Of a stretch of DNA of 64,000 nucleotides, positions 32,940 to 40,878 are shown one piece after another. Below the pieces are notes generated by a model. It saw nothing but the letters and a program-made list of their open reading frames with translations. It had not been told where the DNA came from and did not search any database. The DNA comes from Nocardioides oceani (GTDB lineage: Bacteria > Actinomycetota > Actinomycetes > Propionibacteriales > Nocardioidaceae), in assembly GCF_030412965.1 (NCBI RefSeq), contig NZ_JAUHJQ010000008.1, forward strand, positions 124,001 to 188,000. Reading direction: 5' to 3'. The stretch's first letter is position 1. Each line of letters opens with the position of its first letter. Made by a program: the position numbers and the translations under genes.

Positions 32940-33095
32940 ATGACCCGCCGCGAGCCGCAGGACCGGACCGACTACACCCGCCTGCCGGCACCGACGCCGA
33001 TCGAGGACACGGTCGTCTCGGTCGACGCCGCGCCGCTCCCCGACCCGCACGCCGGCCGCAACGTCGACCAGCACCTCGCGCTGCGCGAGGACTGA
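32940..33095 (+). CDS. hypothetical 51-residue protein
   Basis: This short frame encodes a polar, Pro/Asp-rich peptide (MTRREPQDRTDYTRLPAPTP at the N-terminus, NVDQHLALRED at the end) with strong G/C at third codon positions. No ribosome-binding site or clean -10 is seen, so it is only a plausible gene. No family was recognised. It lies after echA19 on the same strand. Confidence 0.4.
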   Translation: MTRREPQDRTDYTRLPAPTPIEDTVVSVDAAPLPDPHAGRNVDQHLALRED

Positions 33096-33173
33096 GCCGG
33101 TCACCGCGCGGCGGAGACCTTCCCCACAGGCACGCCACCCGTTGCCAGGGAGGGTGCCGGGTACCGCGCGGGC

Positions 33174-33434
33174 ATGACCAGTGACCTCGAGGCAACGACC
33201 GACGACCTGCAGCACACCATCCGCGAGCTCTGGCAGCAGGCCCAGGGCGGGGCCGGCGAGCTCGCGCCGCCGGAAGGGTTCGGCCAGTCCGTGACCTCGG
33301 TCCGCGACACCGAGATCGCCGAGGCGACCGGGCTCGAGCTGGACCCGGTGCGCGAGTACCTCGACAACGCCGACGGCACCCTCCTCGTCGTCGGCCGCGA
33401 CGGCGACACCCGCACCGTCAAGGCGCTCCTCTAG
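33174..33434 (+). CDS. hypothetical 86-residue acidic protein
   Basis: An acidic 86-residue protein. The N-terminal half is helical (DLEATTDDLQHTIRELWQQA); the rest, with DTEIAEATGLELDPVREYL followed by GTLLVVGRDGDTRTVKALL, looks like a small winged-helix-like fold in which a helix pair precedes a beta hairpin. Codon usage supports it. No family was recognised. AGGGAGG lies about 20 bases upstream, too far for a normal ribosome-binding site. Confidence 0.55.
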   Translation: MTSDLEATTDDLQHTIRELWQQAQGGAGELAPPEGFGQSVTSVRDTEIAEATGLELDPVREYLDNADGTLLVVGRDGDTRTVKALL

Positions 33435-33449
33435 GAGCGTCCGGAGCGC

Positions 33450-33998
33450 TCAGGCGCCGCCGTCCACCAGCGCCTGGACGGCGGCGCCGTACCACCGGGC
33501 CACCTGCGCGCTCGGCGCCCCGCTGACCACGGGGTCCTCCAGGATCGCCACCGCCTCGAGCAGGCCGCCGACCTGGGCTGCCACCAGCCGGGCCCGCAGC
33601 GCGACGTCCGGCCCGGACAGCCGGTCCGCGAGCGGCGCGGCGAGCGTCGCGTCCATCGCCTCGAGCAGGTGGGCGCGCACCTGGTCGCTGTCGGTGGCCC
33701 GGATCATGGCGCGGTACGTCGTCCGGAACACGCGACCGAGCCGGTCGTCGAGCACGAGCGAGACGAGCCGCTCCCCCAGCCGGCCCAGCGGACCGTCCAG
33801 CGCCTGGCCGAAGGCGCCCTCGACGTCGATCGTCTCGAGGAACAGCTGCTCCTTGGAGCCGAAGTGGCGCATCACCAACGCGGCGTCGACCCCGGCCTCG
33901 GCGGCCACCGCGCGCACCGACGTGGCGGCGTACCCCTGGGCCTGGAACTGCCGCCGCGCGGCCTCCGCGATCGCCGCGCGCGTGCTGGACCCGGTCAC
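33450..33998 (-). CDS. TetR/AcrR-family transcription regulator
   Basis: The 182-residue regulator has a TetR helix-turn-helix at residues 24-45 (TSVRAVAAEAGVDAALVMRHFGSKEQLF) and a ligand-binding domain with two predicted dimer helices. The start is GTG at 33998. It lies 18 bp downstream of the FadD8-like gene on the opposite side of the plus-strand small genes, so it is possibly co-transcribed with the F420-oxidoreductase/ligase pair. It does not look like KstR or KstR2; the ligand is unknown, perhaps an acyl-CoA. Confidence 0.9.
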   Translation of the reverse strand: MTGSSTRAAIAEAARRQFQAQGYAATSVRAVAAEAGVDAALVMRHFGSKEQLFLETIDVEGAFGQALDGPLGRLGERLVSLVLDDRLGRVFRTTYRAMIRATDSDQVRAHLLEAMDATLAAPLADRLSGPDVALRARLVAAQVGGLLEAVAILEDPVVSGAPSAQVARWYGAAVQALVDGGA

Positions 33999-34016
33999 GC
34001 GCCGCAGGCTAGTGCG

Positions 34017-35672
34017 TCAGCCGACGGCGCGGTCCCCGGTCCAGTACTGCGCGCGGAGCGCCTTCTTGTCCGGCTTGCCCAGCGCGGTGAGCGGCAGCGC
34101 GTCGGCGACCACGACCTGCTTGGGCGCCTGCACCGAGCCCTTGCGCTCCTTGACCATCTCCTGGATCTCGGCGGTCATCCGGGCGACGGCCTCCTCGTCG
34201 CGCGGCGCGTCCTCGCGGAGCACGACGATCGCGGTGACCGCCTCGCCGAACTTCTCGTGCGGGGTGCCGATGACGCCGACCTGGGCGACCGCGGGGTGCT
34301 CGGCCACGACGTCCTCGACCTCGCGCGGGAAGACGTTGAAGCCGCCGGTGACGATCATGTCCTTGGTGCGGTCGACGATGTACCAGAAGCCGTCCTCGTC
34401 CTCACGCGCCACGTCGCCGGTGTGCATCCAGCCGTCGCGGAAGGTCTCCGCGGTGGGCTCGGGCAGCTTCCAGTAGCCGCCGGCGAGCAGCGGCCCGGCC
34501 ACGCAGATCTCGCCGGGCTCCCCGGTCGGGACCGGCTGGCCGTCCTCGCCGAGCAGCGCGGCCCGGAGGAAGGCGGAGGGCCGGCCGCACGAGGAGAGCC
34601 GGCGGTCGTCCCCGGACACGTGGTCCGCCTTGCCGAGGTAGGAGATGACCATCGGCGCCTCGGACTGGCCGTAGTACTGCGCGAAGATCGGCCCGAACCG
34701 GTCGATGGCCTCGCGCAGGCGCACCGGGTTGATCGCCGAGGCGCCGTAGTAGACGGTCTCGAGCGAGGACAGGTCCCGCGTGCGGGAGTCCGGGTGGTCC
34801 ATGAGCGCGTAGAGCATCGAGGGCACCAGCATCGTCGCGGTGATCCGCTGCTCCTCGATCGTGCGCAGCACCTCGGCCGGGTCGAACTTCGCCAGCACGT
34901 AGAGGCAGCCGCCCTTGAGCACGGTCGGCACGAAGAACGCGGCACCGGCGTGCGAGAGCGGGGTGCACATGAGGAAGCGGGGCGACTCGGGCCACTCCCA
35001 CTCCGACATCTGGATCTGCGTCATCGTGTTCATCTGCCGCGCGGTGCCGACGACGCCCTTGGGCTTGCCGGTGGTGCCGCCGGTGTAGGTGATCGAGACG
35101 ACGTGGTCGTGCGGGAGCAGGGCGGCCTCGAGGGGCGCCGGGTCGAACTCGGCGGCCTTCGCGGTGAGGTCGGTGGTCTCGGCGCGTGTCGCGGCCAGCT
35201 GCTCGGGCACCGGCCCGATGGTCAGCACCTTGTCCAGCCCCGGGCAGCGCTCGAGCAGGCCGAGCGCACGCTCGAGGAACATCGGGTTCGGGTCGATGAC
35301 CAGCGTGGTGATCTCGGCGTCGTTGATGACGTAGGCGTGGTCCTCCAGCGAGCCGAGCGGGTGCAGCGACGTACGCCGGTAGCCCTGCGTCTGGCCCGCG
35401 CCGAGGATGAACAGCACCTCCGGGCGGTTCAGCGCGAGCAGCGCGCCCGCGGTGCCCCGGCCGGCGCCGAGCGCCTCGAACGCCTGGACGTACTGGCTGA
35501 TCCGCTGGGCCACCTCCCCACCGGTGAGGGTGACGTCGCCGAGGTGCATGACGGGCTTGGTGCGGTGCTTCTTCAGCGCGGCGACCATGAGGTGGCCGTT
35601 GTGGGTGCCGAGCCGCATGAGCTCCTCGGTCGACGTGGCGTCCGGGCCCCGGTCGAGGGTCGGGGCGCTCAT
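34017..35672 (-). CDS. acyl-CoA ligase, FadD8-like
   Basis: A 551-residue adenylate-forming ligase with the P-loop ITYTGGTTGKPKGVVG, YYGQSEAPMV, GWMHTGDVAREDEDG, the hinge VDRTKDMIVTGGFNVFPREV and the catalytic lysine near the C-terminus in ALGKPDKKALR. The N-terminal THNGHLMVAALKK recalls FadD8 of M. tuberculosis; the substrate, a fatty or sterol-derived acid, is not shown by the sequence. ATG 35672 overlaps the stop of the oxidoreductase gene (ATGA), so the pair is coupled. A much longer reading through 37814 is an artefact. Confidence 0.85.
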   Translation of the reverse strand: MSAPTLDRGPDATSTEELMRLGTHNGHLMVAALKKHRTKPVMHLGDVTLTGGEVAQRISQYVQAFEALGAGRGTAGALLALNRPEVLFILGAGQTQGYRRTSLHPLGSLEDHAYVINDAEITTLVIDPNPMFLERALGLLERCPGLDKVLTIGPVPEQLAATRAETTDLTAKAAEFDPAPLEAALLPHDHVVSITYTGGTTGKPKGVVGTARQMNTMTQIQMSEWEWPESPRFLMCTPLSHAGAAFFVPTVLKGGCLYVLAKFDPAEVLRTIEEQRITATMLVPSMLYALMDHPDSRTRDLSSLETVYYGASAINPVRLREAIDRFGPIFAQYYGQSEAPMVISYLGKADHVSGDDRRLSSCGRPSAFLRAALLGEDGQPVPTGEPGEICVAGPLLAGGYWKLPEPTAETFRDGWMHTGDVAREDEDGFWYIVDRTKDMIVTGGFNVFPREVEDVVAEHPAVAQVGVIGTPHEKFGEAVTAIVVLREDAPRDEEAVARMTAEIQEMVKERKGSVQAPKQVVVADALPLTALGKPDKKALRAQYWTGDRAVG

Positions 35673-36712
35673 GCGAGCACCTCCGCGACGCGGCGGACCT
35701 CGTCCGCGGAACGGCAGCTGAGCAGCAGCGTGGTCACTCCGGTCTCCTCCCACTGGGCGACGCGCTCGCGCACCTCGCCGGCGGTTCCGATGATGTGCAT
35801 GTCGTCGACGAGCTCGTCGGGGATGAGCGAGGTCGCCTTGTCCTTCTCGCCGGTCAGGTAGAGCTCCTGGACCTCGGCCGCCAGGTCGGCGTGGCCCATC
35901 CGCTCGAAGACCTGCTTGTGGAAGTTCTGGTCCTTCGCGCCCATGCCGCCCATGTAGAGCGCCACGAACGGCTTCATCGTGTCGATCACGGCCTGCTTGC
36001 CGGCAGCGTCCTCGACGATCTCGAGGTGGCAGGTCGCCGCGATCTCGAAGTCGGCACGGGTACGACGGGCGCCGGGCCGCGCGAAGCCCTCGTCGAGCCA
36101 GGGCTGGTACATCCCCGCCGACCGCGGGGTGTAGAAGATCGGGATCCACCCGTCGGCGATCTCGGCGGTCTGCGCGACGTTCTTGGGCCCCTCGGCACCG
36201 AGCCAGATCGGGACGTCGGCGCGCAGCGGGTGCACGATCGGCTTGAGCGGCTTGCCCAGGCCGGTCGCGCCCGGTCCGGCGTACGGCAGGGGGTGGTGCG
36301 GGCCGTCGTTGGTCACGGGCGCCTCGCGGGCCAGCACCTTGCGGATGACGTCGACGACCTCGCGGGTGCGGGCGAGCGGCTTGGCGAACGGCTGGCCGTA
36401 CCAGCCCTCGACGACCTGCGGCCCGCTGACGCCCATCCCGAGCACGACCCGGCCACCGCTGAGGTGGTCCAGGGTCAGCGCGTGCATGGCGATCGATGTC
36501 GGCGTGCGCCCCGACATCTGCACGATCGAGGTGCCGAGCCGCAGGCGCGTCGTCTCGCGCCCCCACCAGGCCAACGGGGTGAAGGCGTCGGAGCCCCACG
36601 CCTCGGCGGTGAACACCGCGTCGAAGCCGGCGTCCTCGGCCGCCGCGACGAGCTCCGCGACCCCGGTCGGCGGCTGCGCGCCCCAGTAGCCGAGCTGCAG
36701 TCCGAGTTTCAT
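35669..36712 (-). CDS. LLM-class F420-dependent oxidoreductase (Rv3520c-like)
   Basis: The 347-residue luciferase-like TIM barrel has KLGLQLGYWGAQPP at the N-terminus, GTSIVQMSGRTPTSIAM, LDHLSGGRVVLGMGVSGPQ and GPKNVAQTAEIADGWIPIF, typical of LLM proteins using F420. Rv3520c holds the same place, divergent from the DUF35-ltp4-ltp3 genes, and is in the cholesterol regulon; the reaction is unknown. I chose the ATG at 36712, preceded by AGGGTGG, over a GTG at 36721. A perfect KstR-type site lies in the shared promoter. Confidence 0.9.
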   Translation of the reverse strand: MKLGLQLGYWGAQPPTGVAELVAAAEDAGFDAVFTAEAWGSDAFTPLAWWGRETTRLRLGTSIVQMSGRTPTSIAMHALTLDHLSGGRVVLGMGVSGPQVVEGWYGQPFAKPLARTREVVDVIRKVLAREAPVTNDGPHHPLPYAGPGATGLGKPLKPIVHPLRADVPIWLGAEGPKNVAQTAEIADGWIPIFYTPRSAGMYQPWLDEGFARPGARRTRADFEIAATCHLEIVEDAAGKQAVIDTMKPFVALYMGGMGAKDQNFHKQVFERMGHADLAAEVQELYLTGEKDKATSLIPDELVDDMHIIGTAGEVRERVAQWEETGVTTLLLSCRSADEVRRVAEVLA

Positions 36713-36746
36713 GACCGCCACCCTGGCAGACCCTTGCCGCGATTTC

Positions 36747-36760
36747 TAGAACGTGTTTCA
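36747..36760. promoter_or_regulatory. KstR-type operator, perfect consensus match
   Basis: TAGAACGTGTTTCA fits all eight fixed positions of TnnAACnnGTTnnA. It lies 34 bp from the oxidoreductase start and 10 bp before the DUF35 gene start, so it can control both directions. Confidence 0.8.
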
Positions 36761-36770
36761 CTTCCGGACC

Positions 36771-37733
36771 ATGTCCCGAACCTTGTCCGCTCCGGTCACG
36801 GTCGCCTTCGACTACACCCGGTCGACCGGCCCCGTCCTGGGCCGCTTCCTCACCGGGCTGCGCGACCAGCGCGTCGTCGGCGGCCGCACCTCCGAGGGCC
36901 GCGTCGTGGTCCCCCCGCCCGAGTTCGACCCCGTCACCCACCAGCAGCTCGACGACTTCGTCGAGGTCGCCGACACCGGCACCGTCACGTCCTGGACGTG
37001 GGTGCCCGAGCCCGTCGCCGGCCAGCCGCTGGACCGGCCCTTCGCCTTCGCGCTCGTCACGCTCGACGGCGCGGACGCGCCGATCGTGCACGCGCTCGAC
37101 GTGGCCTCCCCCGACCAGGTCCGCACCGGCATGCGCGTGCGGGTCCGGTGGGCCGCCGAGCGGGTCGGCGCCATCACCGACATCGCCTGCTTCGAACCGG
37201 CCGAGGACGCCCCGACCGGCTCCGCGACCGAGCTCGGCGACCTGGGCGACAACCCCGTCACGGGCGTGATCACCCCCGTCGAGCTGGACTACCAGTACGC
37301 CGCATCGCCCGAGGAGTCCGCGTTCTACCGAGCGATCGCCGAGGGCCGGATCATCGGCCAGCGCTGCCCCGCGTGCGGCAAGGTCTACGTGCCGCCGCGC
37401 AGCGCCTGCCCCGCGGACGGCACGCCGACCACCGACGAGGTCGAGCTCTCCCAGACCGGGACCGTGACGACGTTCTGCATCGTCAACGTGCCCTTCCTGG
37501 GCCAGCGGATCACGCCGCCGTACGTCTCGGCGTACGTCCTGCTCGACGGCGCCGACATCGCCTTCCTCCACCTGATCCTCGACATCCCCGCCGAGGAGGT
37601 CCGGATGGGCATGCGGGTCAAGGCGGTCTGGAAGCCCCGCGAGGAGTGGGGCACCACGATCGAGAACATCAGCCACTTCAGTCCCACCGGCGACCCGGAC
37701 GCGGACTACGACACCTACAAGCACCACCTGTGA
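36771..37733 (+). CDS. tandem DUF35/OB-fold protein, Rv3521-like partner of Ltp4/Ltp3
   Basis: The 320-residue protein carries two DUF35-type OB-fold halves. The N-terminal half (residues 1-150) lacks the zinc cysteines; the C-terminal half has the rubredoxin-like ribbon CPACGKVYVPPRSACP near residue 203 and the OB-fold segment YVSAYVLLDGADIAFLH. DUF35 proteins bind CoA and stabilise thiolase-like aldolases, as in Ltp2-ChsH2. It sits directly before ltp4 and ltp3, as Rv3521 does. ATG 36771 lies 10 bp after the KstR site with no ribosome-binding site, so it may be leaderless. Confidence 0.9.
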   Translation: MSRTLSAPVTVAFDYTRSTGPVLGRFLTGLRDQRVVGGRTSEGRVVVPPPEFDPVTHQQLDDFVEVADTGTVTSWTWVPEPVAGQPLDRPFAFALVTLDGADAPIVHALDVASPDQVRTGMRVRVRWAAERVGAITDIACFEPAEDAPTGSATELGDLGDNPVTGVITPVELDYQYAASPEESAFYRAIAEGRIIGQRCPACGKVYVPPRSACPADGTPTTDEVELSQTGTVTTFCIVNVPFLGQRITPPYVSAYVLLDGADIAFLHLILDIPAEEVRMGMRVKAVWKPREEWGTTIENISHFSPTGDPDADYDTYKHHL

Positions 37734-37749
37734 AGGGCGGGACAGCACG

Positions 37750-38802
37750 ATGAGAGACGTCGCCGTCGTCGGGTTCGCCCAGCGGCAGATGGAGGAGTTC
37801 GACGGGTCGCCCACCTGCGTGGAGCTGCTCGTCCCGCTCTTCGCGGAGTGCTACGAGCAGACCGGGTGGACCCGGCGCGACATCGGCTTCTGGTGCTCGG
37901 GGTCCTCCGACTACCTGGCCGGCCGGTCCTTCTCGTTCGTCCAGGCGGTCGACGCGATCGGCGTCATCCCGCCGGTCAACGAGTCGCACGTCGAGATGGA
38001 CGCCGCCTGGGCGCTCTACGAGGCCTGGCTGAAGATCCAGACCGGCGAGGTCGACACCGCCCTGGTCTACGGGTTCGGCAAGAGCTCGGCCGGCGTGCTC
38101 CGCCGGACCCTCGCGCTGCAGCTCGACCCCTACACGATGACGCCGCTGTGGCCCGACACCGTGTCGCTCGCCGGCCTCCAGGCCCGCGCCGGCATCGACG
38201 CCGGGCTGTGGGACGAGCGCGCGATGGCCGAGGTCGCCCACCGCTCGCTCACCGACGCGGAGAAGAACGAGTACGCCATCCGGAAGGGCGGCTCCTCCGT
38301 CGAGGAGCTCCTCGCCCGACCGATGTACGCCGACCCGTTGCGCAAGCACGACTGCGCGCCGGTGACCGACGGCGCGGCCGCCATGGTCCTCGCCGCCGGC
38401 GACAAGGCCCGCGAGGTCTGCGACCGGCCCGCGTGGATCACCGGCTTCAGCCACTACGTCGACCCGATCAGCATGGGCACCCGCGACCTCACCCGCTCCC
38501 CCTCGGCCGCCCGCGCGGCCCAGGCGGCCGGCGTCGACGGCGTCGAGGTGGCCGAGCTGCACGCGCCGTTCAGCCACCAGGAGCTCGTGCTGCGCCGCGA
38601 GCTCGGGCTGGCCGACGACGTCGCCGTGAACCCCTCGGGCGGCGCCCTCGCCGGCAACCCGATGTTCACCGGCGGCCTGATCCGCCTCGGCGAGGCGGCG
38701 CGCAAGGTCTGGGAGGGCGAGGCCACCAAGGTCCTCGGCCACGCGACCAGCGGCCCCGCCCTGCAGCAGAACATCGTGTGCACCATGGAGGGCAGGAACT
38801 GA
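37750..38802 (+). CDS. ltp4: thiolase-like lipid-transfer protein Ltp4
   Basis: A 350-residue protein of the SCP-x/thiolase fold, corresponding to Rv3522. The place of the thiolase nucleophile reads NESHVEMDAAW, so there is no catalytic cysteine. C-terminal features are VEVAELHAPFSHQELVL, NPSGGALAGNPMF and LGHATSGPALQQN, like Ltp2-type retro-aldolases. In Rhodococcus ltp3 and ltp4 are required for C-24-branched sterol side chains. The stop overlaps the ltp3 start (TGATG); it forms an operon with the DUF35 gene 16 bp upstream. Confidence 0.88.
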   Translation: MRDVAVVGFAQRQMEEFDGSPTCVELLVPLFAECYEQTGWTRRDIGFWCSGSSDYLAGRSFSFVQAVDAIGVIPPVNESHVEMDAAWALYEAWLKIQTGEVDTALVYGFGKSSAGVLRRTLALQLDPYTMTPLWPDTVSLAGLQARAGIDAGLWDERAMAEVAHRSLTDAEKNEYAIRKGGSSVEELLARPMYADPLRKHDCAPVTDGAAAMVLAAGDKAREVCDRPAWITGFSHYVDPISMGTRDLTRSPSAARAAQAAGVDGVEVAELHAPFSHQELVLRRELGLADDVAVNPSGGALAGNPMFTGGLIRLGEAARKVWEGEATKVLGHATSGPALQQNIVCTMEGRN

Positions 38803-39965
38803 TGGCCAAGCAGCCAGCCGCGATCGTCGGCGTCGGCCAGACCCACCACCGCGCCAAGCGCGAGGACGTCTCGATGGCCGGCCTGTGCCGCGAGGCGATC
38901 GACCGGGCCCTCGAGGACGCGAACCTCTCGCTGGAGGACATCGACGCGATCGTCGTCGGCAAGGCGCCGGACCTCTTCGAGGGGGTGATGATGCCCGAGC
39001 TGTTCCTCGCCGAGTCGCTCGGCGCGGCCGGCAAGCCGCTCCTGCGCGTGCACACGGCCGGCTCGGTCGGCGGCTCGACCGCGATCGTCGCGTCCTCCCT
39101 CGTGCAGGCCGGCGTGCACAAGCGCGTGCTGACGGTGGCCTACGAGAAGCAGTCGGAGTCCAACGCCATGTGGGCGCTCTCGGTGCCGGTGCCGTTCAAC
39201 ATGCCGGTCCACGCCGGCGCGGGTGGCTACTTCGCCCCGCACGTGCGCTCCTACATCCGTCGCTCCGGCGCGCCCACGCACGTCGGGGCGATCGTCGCGG
39301 CCAAGGACCGCCAGAACGCGCTGCGCAACCCGTACGCGCACCTGCGCAACCCCGACACCACCGTCGAGTCCGTCCTGGCCTCGCAGGTGCTCTGGGACCC
39401 GATCCGGTACGACGAGACCTGTCCCTCCTCCGACGGCGCCTGCGCGATGGTGATCGTCGACGAGGACACCGCGGCCGCCTCGCCGAACCCGGCCTGGATC
39501 CACGGGACCGTGATGCGCTCGGAGGCCACCACCGCGGCCGAGCGGGACCAGGTCAACCCGCAGGCCGGCCGGGATGCTGCGGCGTACCTGTGGAAGCAGG
39601 CGGGGATCACCGACCCGCTGAAGGAGATCGACGCCGCGGAGATCTACGTGCCGTTCTCGTGGTTCGAGCCGATGTGGCTGGAGAACCTCGGCTTCACCGC
39701 CGAGGGTGAGGGCTGGAAGCTCACCGAGTCCGGCGGCACGGCCATGGACGGCGCGCTGCCGGTCAACTGCTCCGGCGGCGTGCTCTCCTCCAACCCGATC
39801 GGCGCCTCGGGGATGCTCCGCTTCGGCGAGGCCGCCCTGCAGGTGCGCGGCGCGGCGGGCGAGCACCAGGTCGACGGCGCGCGGCGGGCGCTGGGCCACG
39901 CGTACGGCGGCGGCTCGCAGTTCTTCGCGATGTGGGTCGTCGGCGCCGACCGGCCGACGAACTGA
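38802..39965 (+). CDS. ltp3: thiolase-like lipid-transfer protein Ltp3
   Basis: This 387-residue SCP-x/thiolase-fold protein corresponds to Rv3523. The segment where thiolases keep the nucleophilic cysteine reads VHTAGSVGGSTAIVASS, with no cysteine, which again fits aldol-type rather than Claisen chemistry. Other conserved parts are AEIYVPFSWFEPMW, NCSGGVLSSNPIGASG and LGHAYGGGSQFFAMW. It is the last gene of the DUF35-ltp4-ltp3 operon. A 103-bp gap with the map promoter follows. Confidence 0.9.
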   Translation: MAKQPAAIVGVGQTHHRAKREDVSMAGLCREAIDRALEDANLSLEDIDAIVVGKAPDLFEGVMMPELFLAESLGAAGKPLLRVHTAGSVGGSTAIVASSLVQAGVHKRVLTVAYEKQSESNAMWALSVPVPFNMPVHAGAGGYFAPHVRSYIRRSGAPTHVGAIVAAKDRQNALRNPYAHLRNPDTTVESVLASQVLWDPIRYDETCPSSDGACAMVIVDEDTAAASPNPAWIHGTVMRSEATTAAERDQVNPQAGRDAAAYLWKQAGITDPLKEIDAAEIYVPFSWFEPMWLENLGFTAEGEGWKLTESGGTAMDGALPVNCSGGVLSSNPIGASGMLRFGEAALQVRGAAGEHQVDGARRALGHAYGGGSQFFAMWVVGADRPTN

Positions 39966-40055
39966 TCGACGAGCCGACCGGCACGCCTCGCGTGCCTGCC
40001 GACCACCGCCCGGGGCGACCGAGCGCCCCGGGCGGTCCGGCGCCCGTCGGCCGAC

Positions 40056-40061
40056 TAGGCT
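40056..40061 (+). promoter_or_regulatory. candidate -10 of leaderless map promoter
   Basis: TAGGCT is followed by seven bases and the GTG at 40069; no ribosome-binding site is seen. Confidence 0.5.
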
Positions 40062-40068
40062 CGGGCCC

Positions 40069-40878
40069 GTGATCGAGCTCCGCACCCCCGCCCAGATCGA
40101 GGAGATGCGCGCCGCCGGGCGCTTCGTCTCCGATGTCGTCACCGCGCTCGCCGAGGCCGCCGACGTGGGGGTCAACCTGCTCGAGCTCGACGCGCTGGCC
40201 CACCGGATGATCCGCGAGCGCGGCGCGGAGTCCTGCTACATCGACTACCACCCGTCGTTCGGCGCCTCGCCGTTCGGAAAGGTGCTGTGCACGTCGGTCA
40301 ACGACGCGGTGCTGCACGGGCTCCCCCGCGACTACGTGCTCCAGGACGGCGACCTGCTCAGCGTCGACTTCGCCGCGAGCGTCGACGGCTGGGTCTCCGA
40401 CTCGGCCTACTCGCTCGTCGTGGGCACCGCGCGCCCCGAGGACCTCGCGCTGATCAACACCACCCAGCGGGCGCTCGAGGCCGGCATCTCCGCCGCCCAG
40501 CCCGGAGCGAAGATCGGCGACATCTCCCACGCCATCGGGTCGGTCGCTCGCGAGGCGGGACTGCGGGTCAACACGCAGTTCGGCGGCCACGGCGTCGGCC
40601 GGACGATGCACGGCGATCCGCACATCGCCAACGACGGCCGCGCCGGCCGTGGCTACACGCTGAAGCCCGGCCTGGTGATCGCGATCGAGCCGTGGTTCCT
40701 GCACTCGACCGACGAGATCTTCACCGACGCCGACGGCTGGACGATCCGCAGCCTCGACGGCTCCCGCGGCGCCCACATGGAGCACACGGTGGCCGTCACC
40801 GAGGACGGCCCGCTCGTGCTGACCGCGCGCGAGCGCGAGCCCGTCCTCAGGGGCGGGCTCGCGCCGGCTCAGGCGTAG
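40069..40878 (+). CDS. map: methionine aminopeptidase, type I
   Basis: It removes the initiator methionine from nascent proteins. The 269-residue protein opens IELRTPAQIEEMRAAGR, and carries the M24 metal ligands: D in LSVDFAASVDGWVSDSAY, H in FGGHGVGRTMHGDP, E in AIEPWF and E in HMEHTVAV. HPSFGASPFGKVLCTSVND is the substrate-pocket segment. GTG at 40069 is the start. It is a housekeeping gene within sterol genes, probably one of two or more map copies; its last 10 bases overlap the convergent P450. Confidence 0.94.
   Translation: MIELRTPAQIEEMRAAGRFVSDVVTALAEAADVGVNLLELDALAHRMIRERGAESCYIDYHPSFGASPFGKVLCTSVNDAVLHGLPRDYVLQDGDLLSVDFAASVDGWVSDSAYSLVVGTARPEDLALINTTQRALEAGISAAQPGAKIGDISHAIGSVAREAGLRVNTQFGGHGVGRTMHGDPHIANDGRAGRGYTLKPGLVIAIEPWFLHSTDEIFTDADGWTIRSLDGSRGAHMEHTVAVTEDGPLVLTAREREPVLRGGLAPAQA

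Noticed and set aside
33450..33998. Local TetR gene as KstR
   Set aside because: Its sequence lacks KstR-like segments and it is shorter than usual; the KstR-like operators need a regulator elsewhere.
34017..37814. 1265-codon frame suggesting a fused giant ligase
   Set aside because: The part upstream of ATG 35672 is antisense or out of frame to the LLM oxidoreductase and the DUF35 gene; the ligase alone is full length.
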